Source of the DNA: Camelus bactrianus
Taxonomy: Eukaryota; Chordata; Mammalia; Artiodactyla; Camelidae
Reading direction: 5' to 3'
DNA length: 64,000 nucleotides
NCBI RefSeq assembly: GCF_048773025.1
Contig: NC_133570.1
Location: forward strand, 22,666,001-22,730,000
Made by a program: the position numbers and the translations under genes. The notes below the pieces were generated by a model. It saw only the letters and a list, made by a program, of their open reading frames with translations. It was not told where the DNA came from and did no database searches. Positions 26,901 to 36,060 of the stretch are shown piece by piece; the stretch's first letter is position 1, and every line of letters starts with the position of its first letter.

Positions 26901-29093
26901 AGTCCTGTTCCCATCAGCTATCATGACAGTGCTCTTTTTACGACAGCCCTGATAGCTTTGGGTATTACCATTCTTTTCATTCTTCTTTCTTTTCATTCTT
27001 TTTATTCTTTGCTAACTTAATAGGGAAAATATTATTTTAACTTATGTTTAAAGAGTCACTACCAAGATTAAACATATTCTCCCACATTTAGCATATTTCC
27101 TCTTTCTTGAGTTGTCTATGTCCTCAGCCCATTTGTCTATAGTTTCCAAGTTCTTTTTGTTAATTTTCAAAGATTCACTGTACAGTGAAGACATCATTCC
27201 TTAATTACATCCCCCACACCCAAGGGAACAGAAGGATTTCATGCCTTACCTGGTTTCTTGCCACCATAGAAGTGAGTGTATTCAGCACAGGTGATGTACC
27301 TGTGGAGAGAGAGAGGATCTTACTACCACCCCCTTTATAAAGAGGATAGTCTCCAGAAATAAGAAATTGGTGACTGAATCATTTCACTCATTCAACAAAT
27401 GCTTATGAAATACCTACCATGGTGGGGACATAGTTCAGTGGTAGAGTGCGTGCTCAGCATGCAAGAGGTCCTGGGTTCAATCCCCAGTCCCTCTATCCAA
27501 AAACAAAATACACCTACTATGTGTCAGGCACATAGTGATAAACACAACAGAACATGGGGAGACACAGACCAGTAAGCAAACACAAACGGTCCCACTCTGA
27601 AGGGAACGAACTGAATTTAACACACGGCCCAATGATGAGAAGCAGGTAGCCATCTGAAGGAGGAAGAGCTTTCTGGGCAAAGGGACCAAGCAGGCTAATC
27701 ACGCATAAAAGCCCTGAGGCAGGAAAAGCTGGTGTGTTTCCAAAGAAGCACGAAGCCACTGAAGAAGAGTCGGGCAGTTTGGGGGGGCAGCACATGAAGG
27801 AGGCACGGGTGGCGGCCTCGTCTCCAGGGGCCTCGCAGGATGCAGGACTCTGGATTTGCTTCAAGCAGGATGAAAAACTGCTGGAGGCTTCTGTGCAGGC
27901 CCCCCCCCCCCACGATCTAGCATAAGTCCTCAAAGCATCACTCGGCTGCTGTGTGGAGAGGGACAAGCAAGAGACAGCAGGGTGACTACAAAGGTCCAAG
28001 AAGGAGCTGGCATAAACTTCACCTGTGGGAGGATGCGTGAACGAGGAAGAAGTGGTCGGTCCCTGGAGGAGCCACCAGGGCTTACTGATGGACGGGAGGC
28101 AGAGGGAGCCTCCGGGCTTCTGACCCCAGCAACCTGAGCAGCGGTGTGACCACTGAGATGAGGCAATGGGGGGGAGGAGCAGGCTCAGGCTTTGACTATC
28201 AACAGTTTGGTGGGGTGGGTATTCAAGTGGTAGCGGTGCATGTGAGGTCCTGGATACAATCCCCAGTACCACCTCTAAAAATAAATAAATCTAATTACTC
28301 CCCCAAAAAAGAACCTTAAAAAAAAAAAAAAAGTTCGGTATGCGACATAGTGAATTCGAGATGTCCATCAGATCTCCAAGCAAAGATGCTGAGTAAGCCG
28401 TTGACTGTTCTAAGACTAGAGAGCAACCGGGGAGAATGAAAGTGTACAGGAAACCTGGGGGACGTGACGTGTGGGGTCGGGGAGAGGGGAGGAAGCTCCA
28501 GCAAAGGAGACCGAGAAAGTGAGGCCCCTGAGGAACCCGGGAAACACAGAGCGTGTGGCGTCCCAGACACCGAAGAAGGGCTTCCGAAAGAAAGAGGTGG
28601 TCACGCGCTGTTGAGAAGTCCAACAAAACGAGGGCTGAGAACTGACTCCTGGATGCAGCCACATGGAAGTTACTGGAACCTCGACAAGAGAAGTGCTGGG
28701 GGCGAGAGCCCGACTGGAGTGGTTTCAAGGGACAGCAGAAAACAGCAGGGGGACACAGCTGTTTCTCGTCTTCTCACGAAGCCAATCAGAGAAACTAGAC
28801 GGCAGCTGGAGGGGAATGTGGGGCAAGAGTGCTTCTAAATTGGAAGATGCTGTAGCCAGCAAGTAGGCTGGGGGGCGAGCACCGTGCACGGGGAGGGGCC
28901 GCGCGCGGGTCGGGGACCGCGGAGGCCCCGCCACCGGGAGAAGCCATCCCACCGCCAAGGGCGGGGGCTTCCGGGAGAGGCGACGCTGAGGGGGCGCGGC
29001 GCAGACTGCGGCCAGGCGGGGACTGAGGCCGACGAGGCCCGCTCCCGGCGGCTCGGCTTACATCTTATCCTTCTGGTGCTGTCGCTTCCCCAT
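11998..29093 (-). CDS. PPIL2: PPIL2, U-box and cyclophilin-domain protein (20 coding exons)
   Basis: Exons in order: 29062-29093, 27250-27299, 26287-26332, 24144-24206, 23229-23280, 20552-20603, 18477-18568, 17866-17955, 17062-17137, 16314-16474, 15195-15270, 14689-14795, 14421-14510, 14237-14270, 13752-13869, 13382-13438, 12739-12811, 12577-12639, 12343-12482, 11998-12091. All junctions are GT-AG and phases agree, giving 521 residues from [11 protein letters not shown] to GFGDFSSW. The family length is about 520. A U-box fold spans roughly residues 35-108 (VYPVCTPEG, then [13 protein letters not shown]) and makes it a candidate E3 ubiquitin ligase. A cyclophilin domain spans about 280-435 with Arg323, Phe328, Gln331 and His394. 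The position that binds cyclosporin in cyclophilin A (Trp121) is Tyr389 here, as known for PPIL2, fitting weak or absent isomerase activity. The protein is nuclear and found in spliceosomes. Confidence 0.97.
12271..12336. repeat. Two-copy tandem repeat, period 34
   Basis: Two near-identical 32-base copies (12271-12302 and 12305-12336), each ending in 'gagggcaccatggac'. They lie in the PPIL2 intron directly beside the donor of the penultimate coding exon. Confidence 0.8.
19035..19420 (+). repeat. L1 LINE 3' UTR fragment (L1M type)
   Basis: Phrases such as 'gatatccagtaatattaagg' and 'gtctgagatttgcttcaaaa' match the 3' UTR of mid-age mammalian L1 elements. It ends near an A-rich tract. It lies in a PPIL2 intron. 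Confidence 0.7.
19560..19910 (+). repeat. L2 LINE 3' end
   Basis: The L2 hallmark phrases 'ctctgcctggaatgctct' and 'ggtgctcagtaaatatttg' are both present in the expected order. It is an ancient element in a PPIL2 intron. Confidence 0.8.
22470..22640 (+). repeat. L2 LINE fragment
   Basis: Contains 'agcagccagagtgagccttt' and 'caaggccccctaatgtc', characteristic of the middle of the L2 3' region. It is diverged and lies in a PPIL2 intron. Confidence 0.7.
23480..23800 (+). repeat. Old L1 LINE fragment
   Basis: The stretch around 'cagtggtcatccctgacag' and 'gaagtatttctaagttctc' resembles the 3' part of old L1M elements. Boundaries are approximate. Confidence 0.55.
25776..25808. repeat. (CCCCCA)n short tandem repeat
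   Basis: Four or so tandem CCCCCA units in a PPIL2 intron. The minus strand, which is the PPIL2 sense strand, reads as repeated G-runs separated by single T bases and could form a G-quadruplex in DNA or nascent RNA. Confidence 0.9.
25930..26100 (+). repeat. MIR SINE fragment
   Basis: Resembles the MIR core: 'acttcactctcc' then 'aactgtaaagtacg' then 'gagcctacctccctggg', the usual 'cctcatctgtaaaatg ... cctacctcatagg' pattern. It is an old element in a PPIL2 intron. Confidence 0.6.
26425..26680 (+). repeat. L1 LINE 3' end
   Basis: The tail 'acacagtgttgtggatcg' followed by 'attacacttcagtaaaaa' is the common ending of mammalian L1M/L1 3' UTRs. It lies in a PPIL2 intron. Confidence 0.7.
26870..27195 (-). 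repeat. Antisense L1 LINE fragment
   Basis: The order 'ctgtgccagtcctgttccc', 'gggtattaccattctttt' and 'cccatttgtctatag' on the plus strand matches the reverse strand of L1 ORF2. It lies between PPIL2 exons 2 and 3. Confidence 0.7.
27421..27512 (+). repeat. Camelid tRNA-Ala-derived SINE
   Basis: Contains 'tagttcagtggtagagtg', 'tcagcatgcaagagg' and 'gggttcaatccccag', followed by a short A-rich tail. It lies in PPIL2 intron 1. Confidence 0.88.
27515..28830 (-). repeat. Ancient interspersed repeat, probably L2-type LINE, split by a SINE
   Basis: The part at about 27530-27760 resembles the reverse complement of L2 ('gccctgaggcaggaaaagc'). The part at about 28350-28800 ('agcaaaggagaccgagaaag', 'tggaacctcgacaagagaag') resembles a high-copy ancient mammalian repeat that I cannot name with certainty. 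The two parts are separated by the SINE at 28209-28332. All lie in PPIL2 intron 1. Confidence 0.45.
28209..28332 (+). repeat. Camelid tRNA-Ala-derived SINE, diverged
   Basis: Contains 'gaggtcctggatacaatcc', then 'taaataaatctaattac' and an A-rich tail. The box A region carries several changes, so it is an older copy. It lies in PPIL2 intron 1. Confidence 0.85.
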
Positions 29094-29330
29094 GGCGGCG
29101 GCGGCGGCGGGACCAGCAAACGCGAAAAACGACGGCGGACAACTCCAAGCTCGGCTACTCGACCGAGCTCCGTAACTACTTCCGGGTCCCGCCCCGGAAG
29201 CGGGCCCTTGGCATGCCGGGAGCCGTGGTCCCTGGGGCCGGCGCGCATGCCCGGCGGGCGCAGCGGGACTCTGGGAGCCGGGGCTGAGGACTCAGTCGGT
29301 TCCGCCCTGTCGGGTTGAGCTGCCTCCTCT
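28870..29330 (-). promoter_or_regulatory. PPIL2 CpG-island promoter
   Basis: Dense in CpG around the first PPIL2 exon, with no TATA box. ETS-type sites (acttccggg near 29178 and ccccggaag near 29192), a ZNF143-like segment at 29211-29229 and an NRF1-like gcgcgcatgc at 29241-29250 lie upstream of the start codon. This mix is common in housekeeping promoters. The start codon context is a GCC-repeat leader directly before ATGG. Confidence 0.75.
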
Positions 29331-30321
29331 CGGAAGCCCTATCCTCCCGGGGCCTCTCTGTCGACTGCCTCGCCTACTGCCCGGCTCCCTCTGCACTCAA
29401 ACACAAGGTGACCTTGCCCAGGCTCGTGGCTTCACATTAAACACTTGTATCCCTTGACTCCTACCACTAAATTGCCAGTGCTCCTGACCGCCACTTGGGC
29501 GCCAACTGATCTCAAATTTGACGTCTGGTAAAAGAATTCTCCGACCCTTCTGTACCCCTAATTTCCAGGCTTCTCAAGGGACCACTATCCACCCAGTCAC
29601 CCAAAGCCAGTCCTTGACCACCACGCCATACATCTCCATCTCAGCTCCCACAAGGGCTTATCACAATTTGTAATCCTGTACTACCTTGATCTATGTACTA
29701 GCTTACTACACACACACAAACATATGCTGGAGGATGGACATAAGTTCCTTGAAGGCAGGGACCCCAACTGCTTGGCCTGTTATCTCCAGTCCCAAACAAG
29801 ATGCAGGGCGTACACAAGAGCTCAACAAATACCTGCTAGCGTCCAGCGTCATCAGGCACTCAGTGAGAACTCATGTCTCACATGCAGGTTGGATTCCAGG
29901 GCCAGCGTGGGAGGCGATCAGAGTCACGTGTCTCTGAAACTCTTTAGGGAGGTGCCAAGTTGGAAACTGAACAGCTCATTTTCCTCCAAGGAGGGAACAG
30001 AGTTTCTAAGCCTGCACCCAGATAAAGCTTGTGCCCAGGGGCCAGTTATAGCAAAAAAAAGGTACACTTGTAACTCAATGAGGTCAAGTGAAACCCAAAG
30101 GAGCCACAGAGGCGCTGCAGGGAGTGGTGGCTCACTCCCTCACTTAACCCTCTTTCAAAGTGCACAGGGCTCAGTTCCCGTGTTAGGTGCAAGCAAGGAC
30201 ACTTTCCAGTCTCGCTGACCTGACCACCTACTGTGTGCAGGCTCAGGCCGAAGATGGGTGAGAACACACAAATGCACAGCCCCTGGGGAGCATGGTATGA
30301 GGAAGGCACCTCCAGGGGAAC
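29331..30321. other. Spacer between PPIL2 promoter and the next gene's 3' end
   Basis: Mostly single-copy-looking sequence. A probable L2/MIR tail lies at about 29690-29830 ('gttccttgaaggcaggga', then 'agagctcaacaaatacc'). No gene is seen. Confidence 0.6.
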
Positions 30322-30327
30322 TTTATT
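30322..30327 (-). terminator. Poly(A) signal of the uncharacterised gene
   Basis: AATAAA on the minus strand, about 33 bases after the stop codon of the 302-residue gene, giving a very short 3' UTR. Confidence 0.8.
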
Positions 30328-30359
30328 CATTTCTCCGGCTGTGGTCTGCACCAAAGATG

Positions 30360-33300
30360 TTACGGGTCCTTCTGGTGGGGCACGGACTCTGCACTGCCAG
30401 GGACATTCTCTGAGTCTTCTTTGGGTCTGGGTATAGGCTGGAACTTGATCAGGACAGGCGGGGTGAAGATGGAGGCCTTCACAGAAGGGGAGGGCATCTC
30501 CTCACTGTTGGGGAAGCCACTACAGGCAGAGGTCCTGTGCAGGAGACGGGTAAGACACATCCATTAGGTGGGACGCAGCAACCAGGGCCATCAGAGGTGC
30601 ACTCGATGAAACCCAGGCTGTGGGATGGCTCTCAATATGTATCTACTACCAAAGTCCCTCCGCCAATGTTTAGTCAAGGCTGTTCCTTGCAGCAATGTTT
30701 GTGATTTTGAGAACCTGGAAGCAATCTAAACGGCCATCAGGGACGGGTGAAAGGAACTAGGGTGCAGCCACACAGTGGAGTATTCTGCAGCAGACTAAGG
30801 AATGTACATCCCAACAAGTAAAGACATCCCAACGTGCAGTAATAGAAAAAAGCAAGTTGCTGAGAAGTACATGCATTATGAGCCTGCCCTGATGAAAAAA
30901 TTAACCAGCATATTTGTGTATCTGTGTTTTGGAAGGTACATGTTAAACTCTTAGCAGCAGGACTCAGCAGCAGGGGACTGTTATATTTTATGTATTCATT
31001 TCTATATTGTGAGCTTTTTTCCATAGGCTATTTTCCGCTTTTGTAAACTTTTAAATAAACAATTTAAAATAACACATTTTTAGTGATGGAACCAAGACAG
31101 CAGAGCTCACTCAGAAAGCAATACAGTAGGGGAAGGGTATAGCTCAGTTATACAGTGCATACTTAGCATGTACAAGGTCCTAGGTTCAATCCCCAGTACC
31201 TCCATTAAAAATAAATATATCTAATTAACACCAACCCCTCCAAAAATAAAAAATAAAAAGCACAATGGAAATGTTTTAAAAAAATACTGTATAGCACAGG
31301 GAACGATATTCAGTATCTTGTAATAATCTATAGTGGAAAGAACCTGAAAAATAATAGATATATGTACATGTATGACTGAATCACTTTGCTGTACACCTGA
31401 AATTAACACAATGTTGTAAATCGACTATACTTCAATTTTTTAAAAATTTATAAAAAGGCAATACATAACAGGAGGCTGAAAATTGTCCCCATTAGTGAAA
31501 TATTTCAACAAGCCAAGAGACGTTGAGTAAATGATACCCCATCAACACCTGGGATGGGATACTCTGCACCTGTTACTATTGGTGAATTTATAGGTAATTT
31601 TAATGACCGGGAAAGCAACAGATTCCAGAGCTGCCTGCAAAGCTGCCCACCAGGGTGCTCCTGATTAAGTAACAAACTACTATGTGCACACACACATGCG
31701 GGTCCATGGGGAAAGCCAACAGCAAAACACAAATATGTGCCAATGTGGTTCCTTCCGACCATGGGAGTAAGACTGGTGTCTGTTTTGTGTCAATTTCAGA
31801 TTGTCTACAGTAAATATATACTGTTTTAGAATCTGAAGAATGGTAGTGTGACAAAAGTGTGCTATTGATTGTGGTGATGGTTTCATAACTCTGAATATAC
31901 CCAAAACACAGACTTATATACTTTAACTGGATTAATTACATGCCATGTGAATACCTCAGTAAAGCTATTTTTAAAAAAGTCAGCTGGGTTGCGGGAAGGG
32001 CATGGTTCAGTAGTAGAGTGCATGCTTAGCATGTATGAGGTCCTGAGTTCAATCCCCAGTCCCTCCATTAAAAATAACAATAAATAACTAAACCTAATTA
32101 TTCCCCCTCCAAAAAAAAAAATCTTCCTCTCTAACAAAAAAGTCATCTGATGCAATGAAGCAGCCAAGTCTAAAGAGTCAATGACATGGGAAATACTTGA
32201 CAAACATAAGTCAAAAAAAACAGGTGATAAAAACCCCCCATATTCAGTAAATCCCTGCTTTACAAAACACATGTGTAGATACATCACAGGGCTGCCCACA
32301 GCTGATAGAATCATTCCCTTTCTGTTGGCCTCTGGGCTGTTTCTGGTTTCTCACCATCACAAACACTAGGAAGGGGGAGTAAGTTTGCAGCACCCTGATT
32401 ACATTAGGGTCCTTCCCAGAGGTAGCAGGGACTATCGCACAGACATCCCTCCAGCCAGGATGCCCGGAGGCACACTTACCAGGGGACGCCCTGGCAATGG
32501 AGCTTGTGAGCACTGTTCCTAGCCAAGTATGAGAAGTGGAAGCCTCCAGGATTGAGGACCAAGGGGGTCAGATCAACCATGTGGCTGCAAGACAGGGCAG
32601 GCAGGGGACACACATCAGCTCTGGACTCCTCCAGAGGCCCTCCCCAGCCTCAGGGGCATGCCTCTGACACAGGCACAGGGACTCTGCACACTAGGCAGCC
32701 TCTGACCCTGGACCCCTCCTGGGATGATGAGGAAGGACCACTTGGGATTGTAGGGAGAATTGACCAAGAGGTGGGGGGGTCACAGCCGAGTCTGGTGCAC
32801 AGCCAGTTCCTCCAAATGCTCCCTTTCCATTTGCCTCTAGCCCAGAATAAATTCTTTTCACCTCTTTGGGTTTGATGAGAGGCCAGTCCAATTTAATTTC
32901 ACTTCAGACCTCGAAACTTCCAGTTTCTCCACCTTCAGGAAACAAAGGAAATTTCAGGACAAGTTTGGTGTCCTCGCCATGAAGAAAAACACCTTCTCCA
33001 GGAACTAGGAGAATGACGTATGTTTCTGTCAATCAGCAAACACACCAGGCTCATTCTCAGTGCTCACCTGGAGCTGGGTGTTGGGGCACAGGGCACAGGA
33101 TGGGGGCTGGGAGCCAAGGGAGGAGGTCCTAACCCAGCCTGGGGGACAGGTGTAGGGTAAGCGGGAGTCAGGAGGGGCAGGTGGGCAGGGATGGCACTGC
33201 AGGGGCCCTCAGAGGACAGCACTGAGAATGACACCCATGGGGAGAAGCAGGCATCAGGCTGGAGATGGGGGCCCCAGGCTTCCGCCCAGGGCACTGGGGC

Positions 33301-35668
33301 CAAGCAGGTGGAGCTCTGTGCCTCCCTCCACCCCAACCCTTCAAGGAGAGCAGCCCCTTTCCATCTGCTTATCAACTGCTGCCTGCAGAGAGTTCTGCGG
33401 CTTAAACAGAAAGTTCTGGAAGCCACTGCTGTGGGCCGGGAAGAGGAGCTGGGCTGCTTCCTGCCTCTCTGAGGGCCACTGACCGATGTGCTGGGCAGTG
33501 GAGGGAAGGGGCCAAAGACCCTGGGCATAGTGTAGACAGGGGATGATGGGGCCACCATGGAGGCCATGGTGGTGGCAGGTGGTGGCAGTGGTGGAGGTGG
33601 CAAGGTTGGTGGCAGGCACGGGGAGGTTGACCGGTCTCTCAAGAGGATGGGTTCTGATTTCTTCGGTTTTGGCTTCCTTCTCTTCTTCTTGGCATCTGGG
33701 ACAAAAGGTGTCAGTGAATGTCTACCCCGAGGCCAGAACAGGTTGAGTTGGGCCAAACTCAGTCCCTCCAATAGGGAGGAAAGGCAGCCCCAAGAAGTGC
33801 ACCAATGCCTAAGGCCGCCCTTGACAGGCACCCCGGTGCGCCCTCTCACTGACTCCACCACCACACTACAGGGAAATGGTACTGTTGTCTCTGTCTTACA
33901 GGTGGACTGGGAAGCTGGAATGTCCCAGGCATAGGCAGGGTCCATACCGGGCTGACTACCAGGACAGAATTTCATGGGAAGTGATGGAGTGTCACTGCCA
34001 AGGAGGGCTGGCCTTGGCCTGAGTAGGTCGGTCTGCCAACCCCCCGGGCCAAGCATCTAAGTCCATCAGCACCCCTGTGGGGATCCAGGCCCTGGACAGT
34101 GAGCCCACCAACTGCACCCAGCCCCAGGTCATCCTGGGGGTGTGCAAGGAGGAAGTCTTGTGGAGGTGGGCTCAGGTCCCCTCCGGGACCTGGGGCCTGC
34201 CCCCTTCTCTCTCCTGTGCCAAGGAGTCTGGGCATTTCTACTGTTCAGAGCTGGAGACCGCCAGCAAAGTAGGTGTTAAGCTCCTCCTGCAGCCCCTCAT
34301 CTGGAATGAGATCAGCACTACCAGGGGGCACCGGCTGGAGGCTAAGCACCTGTGCCTGGAGCAACCCCGCTCTGAGTCCCAGTCTAGTTCCTCCACTTCT
34401 ATTGCTAGTTTTGGGGGTTTTTTTTGGGGGGGGGAGTAGTATTAGGTTTATTTATTTAATGGAGGGAATGAGGATTGAACCCATGACTTTCTTGTATGCT
34501 AAGCACGAGCTCTACCACTGAGCTATACCCTCCCCCTAAGCTCCATTTCTGTGTGACCTTCTCATGTTGGACAACCCCCTTGGACCTCTTCCTTAAAACA
34601 GGGATAAATAACACCACACCCCACAAACGAGCTAGGCCCCCCAGGTGATGTGGAACAAAGGAGCCCACCACCATCACATTCCTCTGACCACGGCCAAAGA
34701 CCGTACCCAAACCTGATCAAGGCTTTAGAGCAACTGTCCGAGAAATACAGGGAGGGACAAAGCAAACACACTGGCAGACCATGACAACAAGACACAAACC
34801 CATCAAAGGGGACAACACGGTCTTTTAGCCAATGGTATCGGGGAAACGCTAGGGCATCCCACACAAAGGGGACTTAAACAAACCTGGTCAGGATCCTCAT
34901 TTGTCATCCCTGTGTGGCCACCAATGCAGCCCCCTTTCATTTCACTCTCACGTGTCCCAGTGTGGACACGAGTTATCCAGTCCCCCTAGTGAAAAGGAAT
35001 CGAAGAGGCCTAGCATGCAATGTGTGGCTCTCAGGAGGGCCTGACTGACGAAGTGAAGACTTCTATGGACCATCGATGGGACCTGAGTCGGGTCTGCCAG
35101 GTGCGGAGCCCAGCGCAGGTGGGGCCTCACCCTGCGAGTAGAGGTGCACGCGGTGGATGCCCCTCTTCAGCTGCTCCAGGCGCTGGTGCATCTCCCGGGC
35201 GCCCATGCTGTTGCAACAGTTCATATCCCCCTGGACGGCGCAGGAGAACTTGGCCTGCGACCACAGCGGGAGACGCGAGGAGGGAGGAAGCCGGACGCGT
35301 GAGCCGCCTGGCCTGCCCGCTGTCCTCCCCACTCTGCCACCTCCGGGGAGACCCTACCTATGAGCCCAGGCTGGCGGGACGGCGCCCCCGCCAGCATCTC
35401 GGATCCCCAGAGCTGCGCCCCCCGGGCCCGCCCCGCCGGCCCGCACCCAGAGGAAGGAGAGGAACCCGCGCCGCTCGCACTCGGCCTGCTTGCCCTTGCG
35501 CACCACCCTCTCGGCCAGCGCCGGGTTGCGGTCGATGCTGCGGAAGAGGCGGCGCAGCGCGCGCTCCGTGTAGGTCGCAGCCTGCCTCTCGAAGTCCTCC
35601 TCAGAGATGAGCTGGCAGAAGGTCACACTCTGGGGGAACTCACTGTCGAACTCGTCCAGGACCTCCAT
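30360..35668 (-). CDS. Uncharacterised 302-residue protein, six coding exons
   Basis: Exons: 35447-35668, 35131-35254, 33484-33695, 33068-33138, 32480-32584 and 30360-30534. All have GT-AG borders and compatible phases and give 302 residues beginning MEVLDEFDSEFPQ. The N-terminal 115 residues are compact and charged, with helical stretches (ISEEDFERQAATYTERALRR and MHQRLEQLKRG). A lysine-rich nuclear localisation-like run sits at 118-128 (KKKRRKPKPKK). Then comes a low-complexity proline-rich part (about 145-210), a short hydrophobic block (LVLNPGGFHFSYLARNS) and a tail containing TPPVLIKFQPIPRP. I do not recognise a known domain. By position it could be the ortholog of mouse 2610318N02Rik, but I recall that placement only loosely. 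Clean splicing, a CpG promoter and a poly(A) signal support a real gene. Likely nuclear, by inference. Confidence 0.85.
30640..31075 (+). repeat. Old L1 LINE 3' fragment
   Basis: The order 'agaacctggaagcaatct', 'cacagtggagtattctgc' and 'aaaaagcaagttgctgag' matches the 3' region of old L1M elements. It lies in the last intron of the 302-residue gene. Confidence 0.7.
31131..31262 (+). repeat. Camelid tRNA-Ala-derived SINE
   Basis: Full-length-looking copy: 'tatagctcagttatacag', 'cttagcatgtacaagg', 'ggttcaatccccag', then the 'taaaaataaatatatct' tail region. Confidence 0.92.
31276..31455 (+). repeat. L1 LINE 3' end
   Basis: Contains 'gtatagcacagggaacg', 'gtacacctgaaattaac' and the terminal 'gactatacttcaattt' block followed by A/T. 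This is the same tail type as the copies at 1065 and 45680. Confidence 0.8.
31780..31975 (+). repeat. Old L1 LINE 3' end
   Basis: Matches the pattern 'gattgtggtgatggtttc' ... 'acctcagtaaagctattt' seen at the 3' end of L1M elements. Confidence 0.65.
31986..32125 (+). repeat. Camelid tRNA-Ala-derived SINE
   Basis: Contains 'ggttcagtagtagagtgc', 'cttagcatgtatgagg' and 'gttcaatccccagtccc', with an A-rich tail. Confidence 0.9.
34413..34538 (-). repeat. Camelid tRNA-Ala-derived SINE, reverse orientation
   Basis: The reverse complement of the SINE head lies at 34465-34536 ('ctaccactgagctatacc') and its tail at the lower-coordinate side. It lies in intron 2 of the 302-residue gene. Confidence 0.9.
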
Positions 35669-36060
35669 CCTCGAGGGCTCCGGGCGGCCCGGCTGCCTGG
35701 GGACGGAGCGGCCGTCGGGGCGAGGCCACAGGGTCCGGGCGCGCCCGCCCCACCCGCCCCACCCCGGAGAGAGAGGGCGGCTCCCCAGGGCCTGAGCTCA
35801 GGTCATCGTCGGGGCCAGGCCCGGGGACGCACCGCTGTCCCCCAGCCTCCGCGCCGACGCAGGCTCCCTCCGCCGGCCGGACCACTCGGGACAGTCCCGG
35901 GAGACCGCAGGCCAATCCCGGCGAGACGGCCGCACGTGACAATGCCCGCCACTCTGCGCATGCGCTCTCACGCCTCGACAGGGTGGGCGCAGCCACGTGG
36001 GGCTGAGGCCCATCTGGCGGAGTTTGGCCCATGGCCACCGCAACTCTTACTCCTTTAAGG
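35440..36060 (-). promoter_or_regulatory. CpG-island promoter of the 302-residue gene
   Basis: CpG-dense sequence covering and preceding the first exon. A perfect palindromic NRF1 element, TGCGCATGCGC, lies at 35955-35965, nearly 290 bases upstream of the start codon. No TATA box is seen. NRF1-type CpG promoters are usually broadly expressed. Confidence 0.7.

Noticed and set aside
31131-31202. tRNA-Ala gene candidates in the SINE heads
   Set aside because: The cloverleaf is degraded, A-rich tails follow, and identical heads recur across the window. These are SINE copies, not functional tRNA genes.
33139-34056. Long 330-codon minus-strand frame taken as one exon
   Set aside because: Only 33484-33695 and 33068-33138 fit the neighbouring exons with proper acceptors and donors. 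The 5' part of the frame is intron, and the middle is the in-frame intron reported separately.
35020-36058. Plus-strand open frames across the promoter and first two exons of the 302-residue gene
   Set aside because: They are shadows of the minus-strand exons and the CpG island, and no independent splice or start evidence exists.
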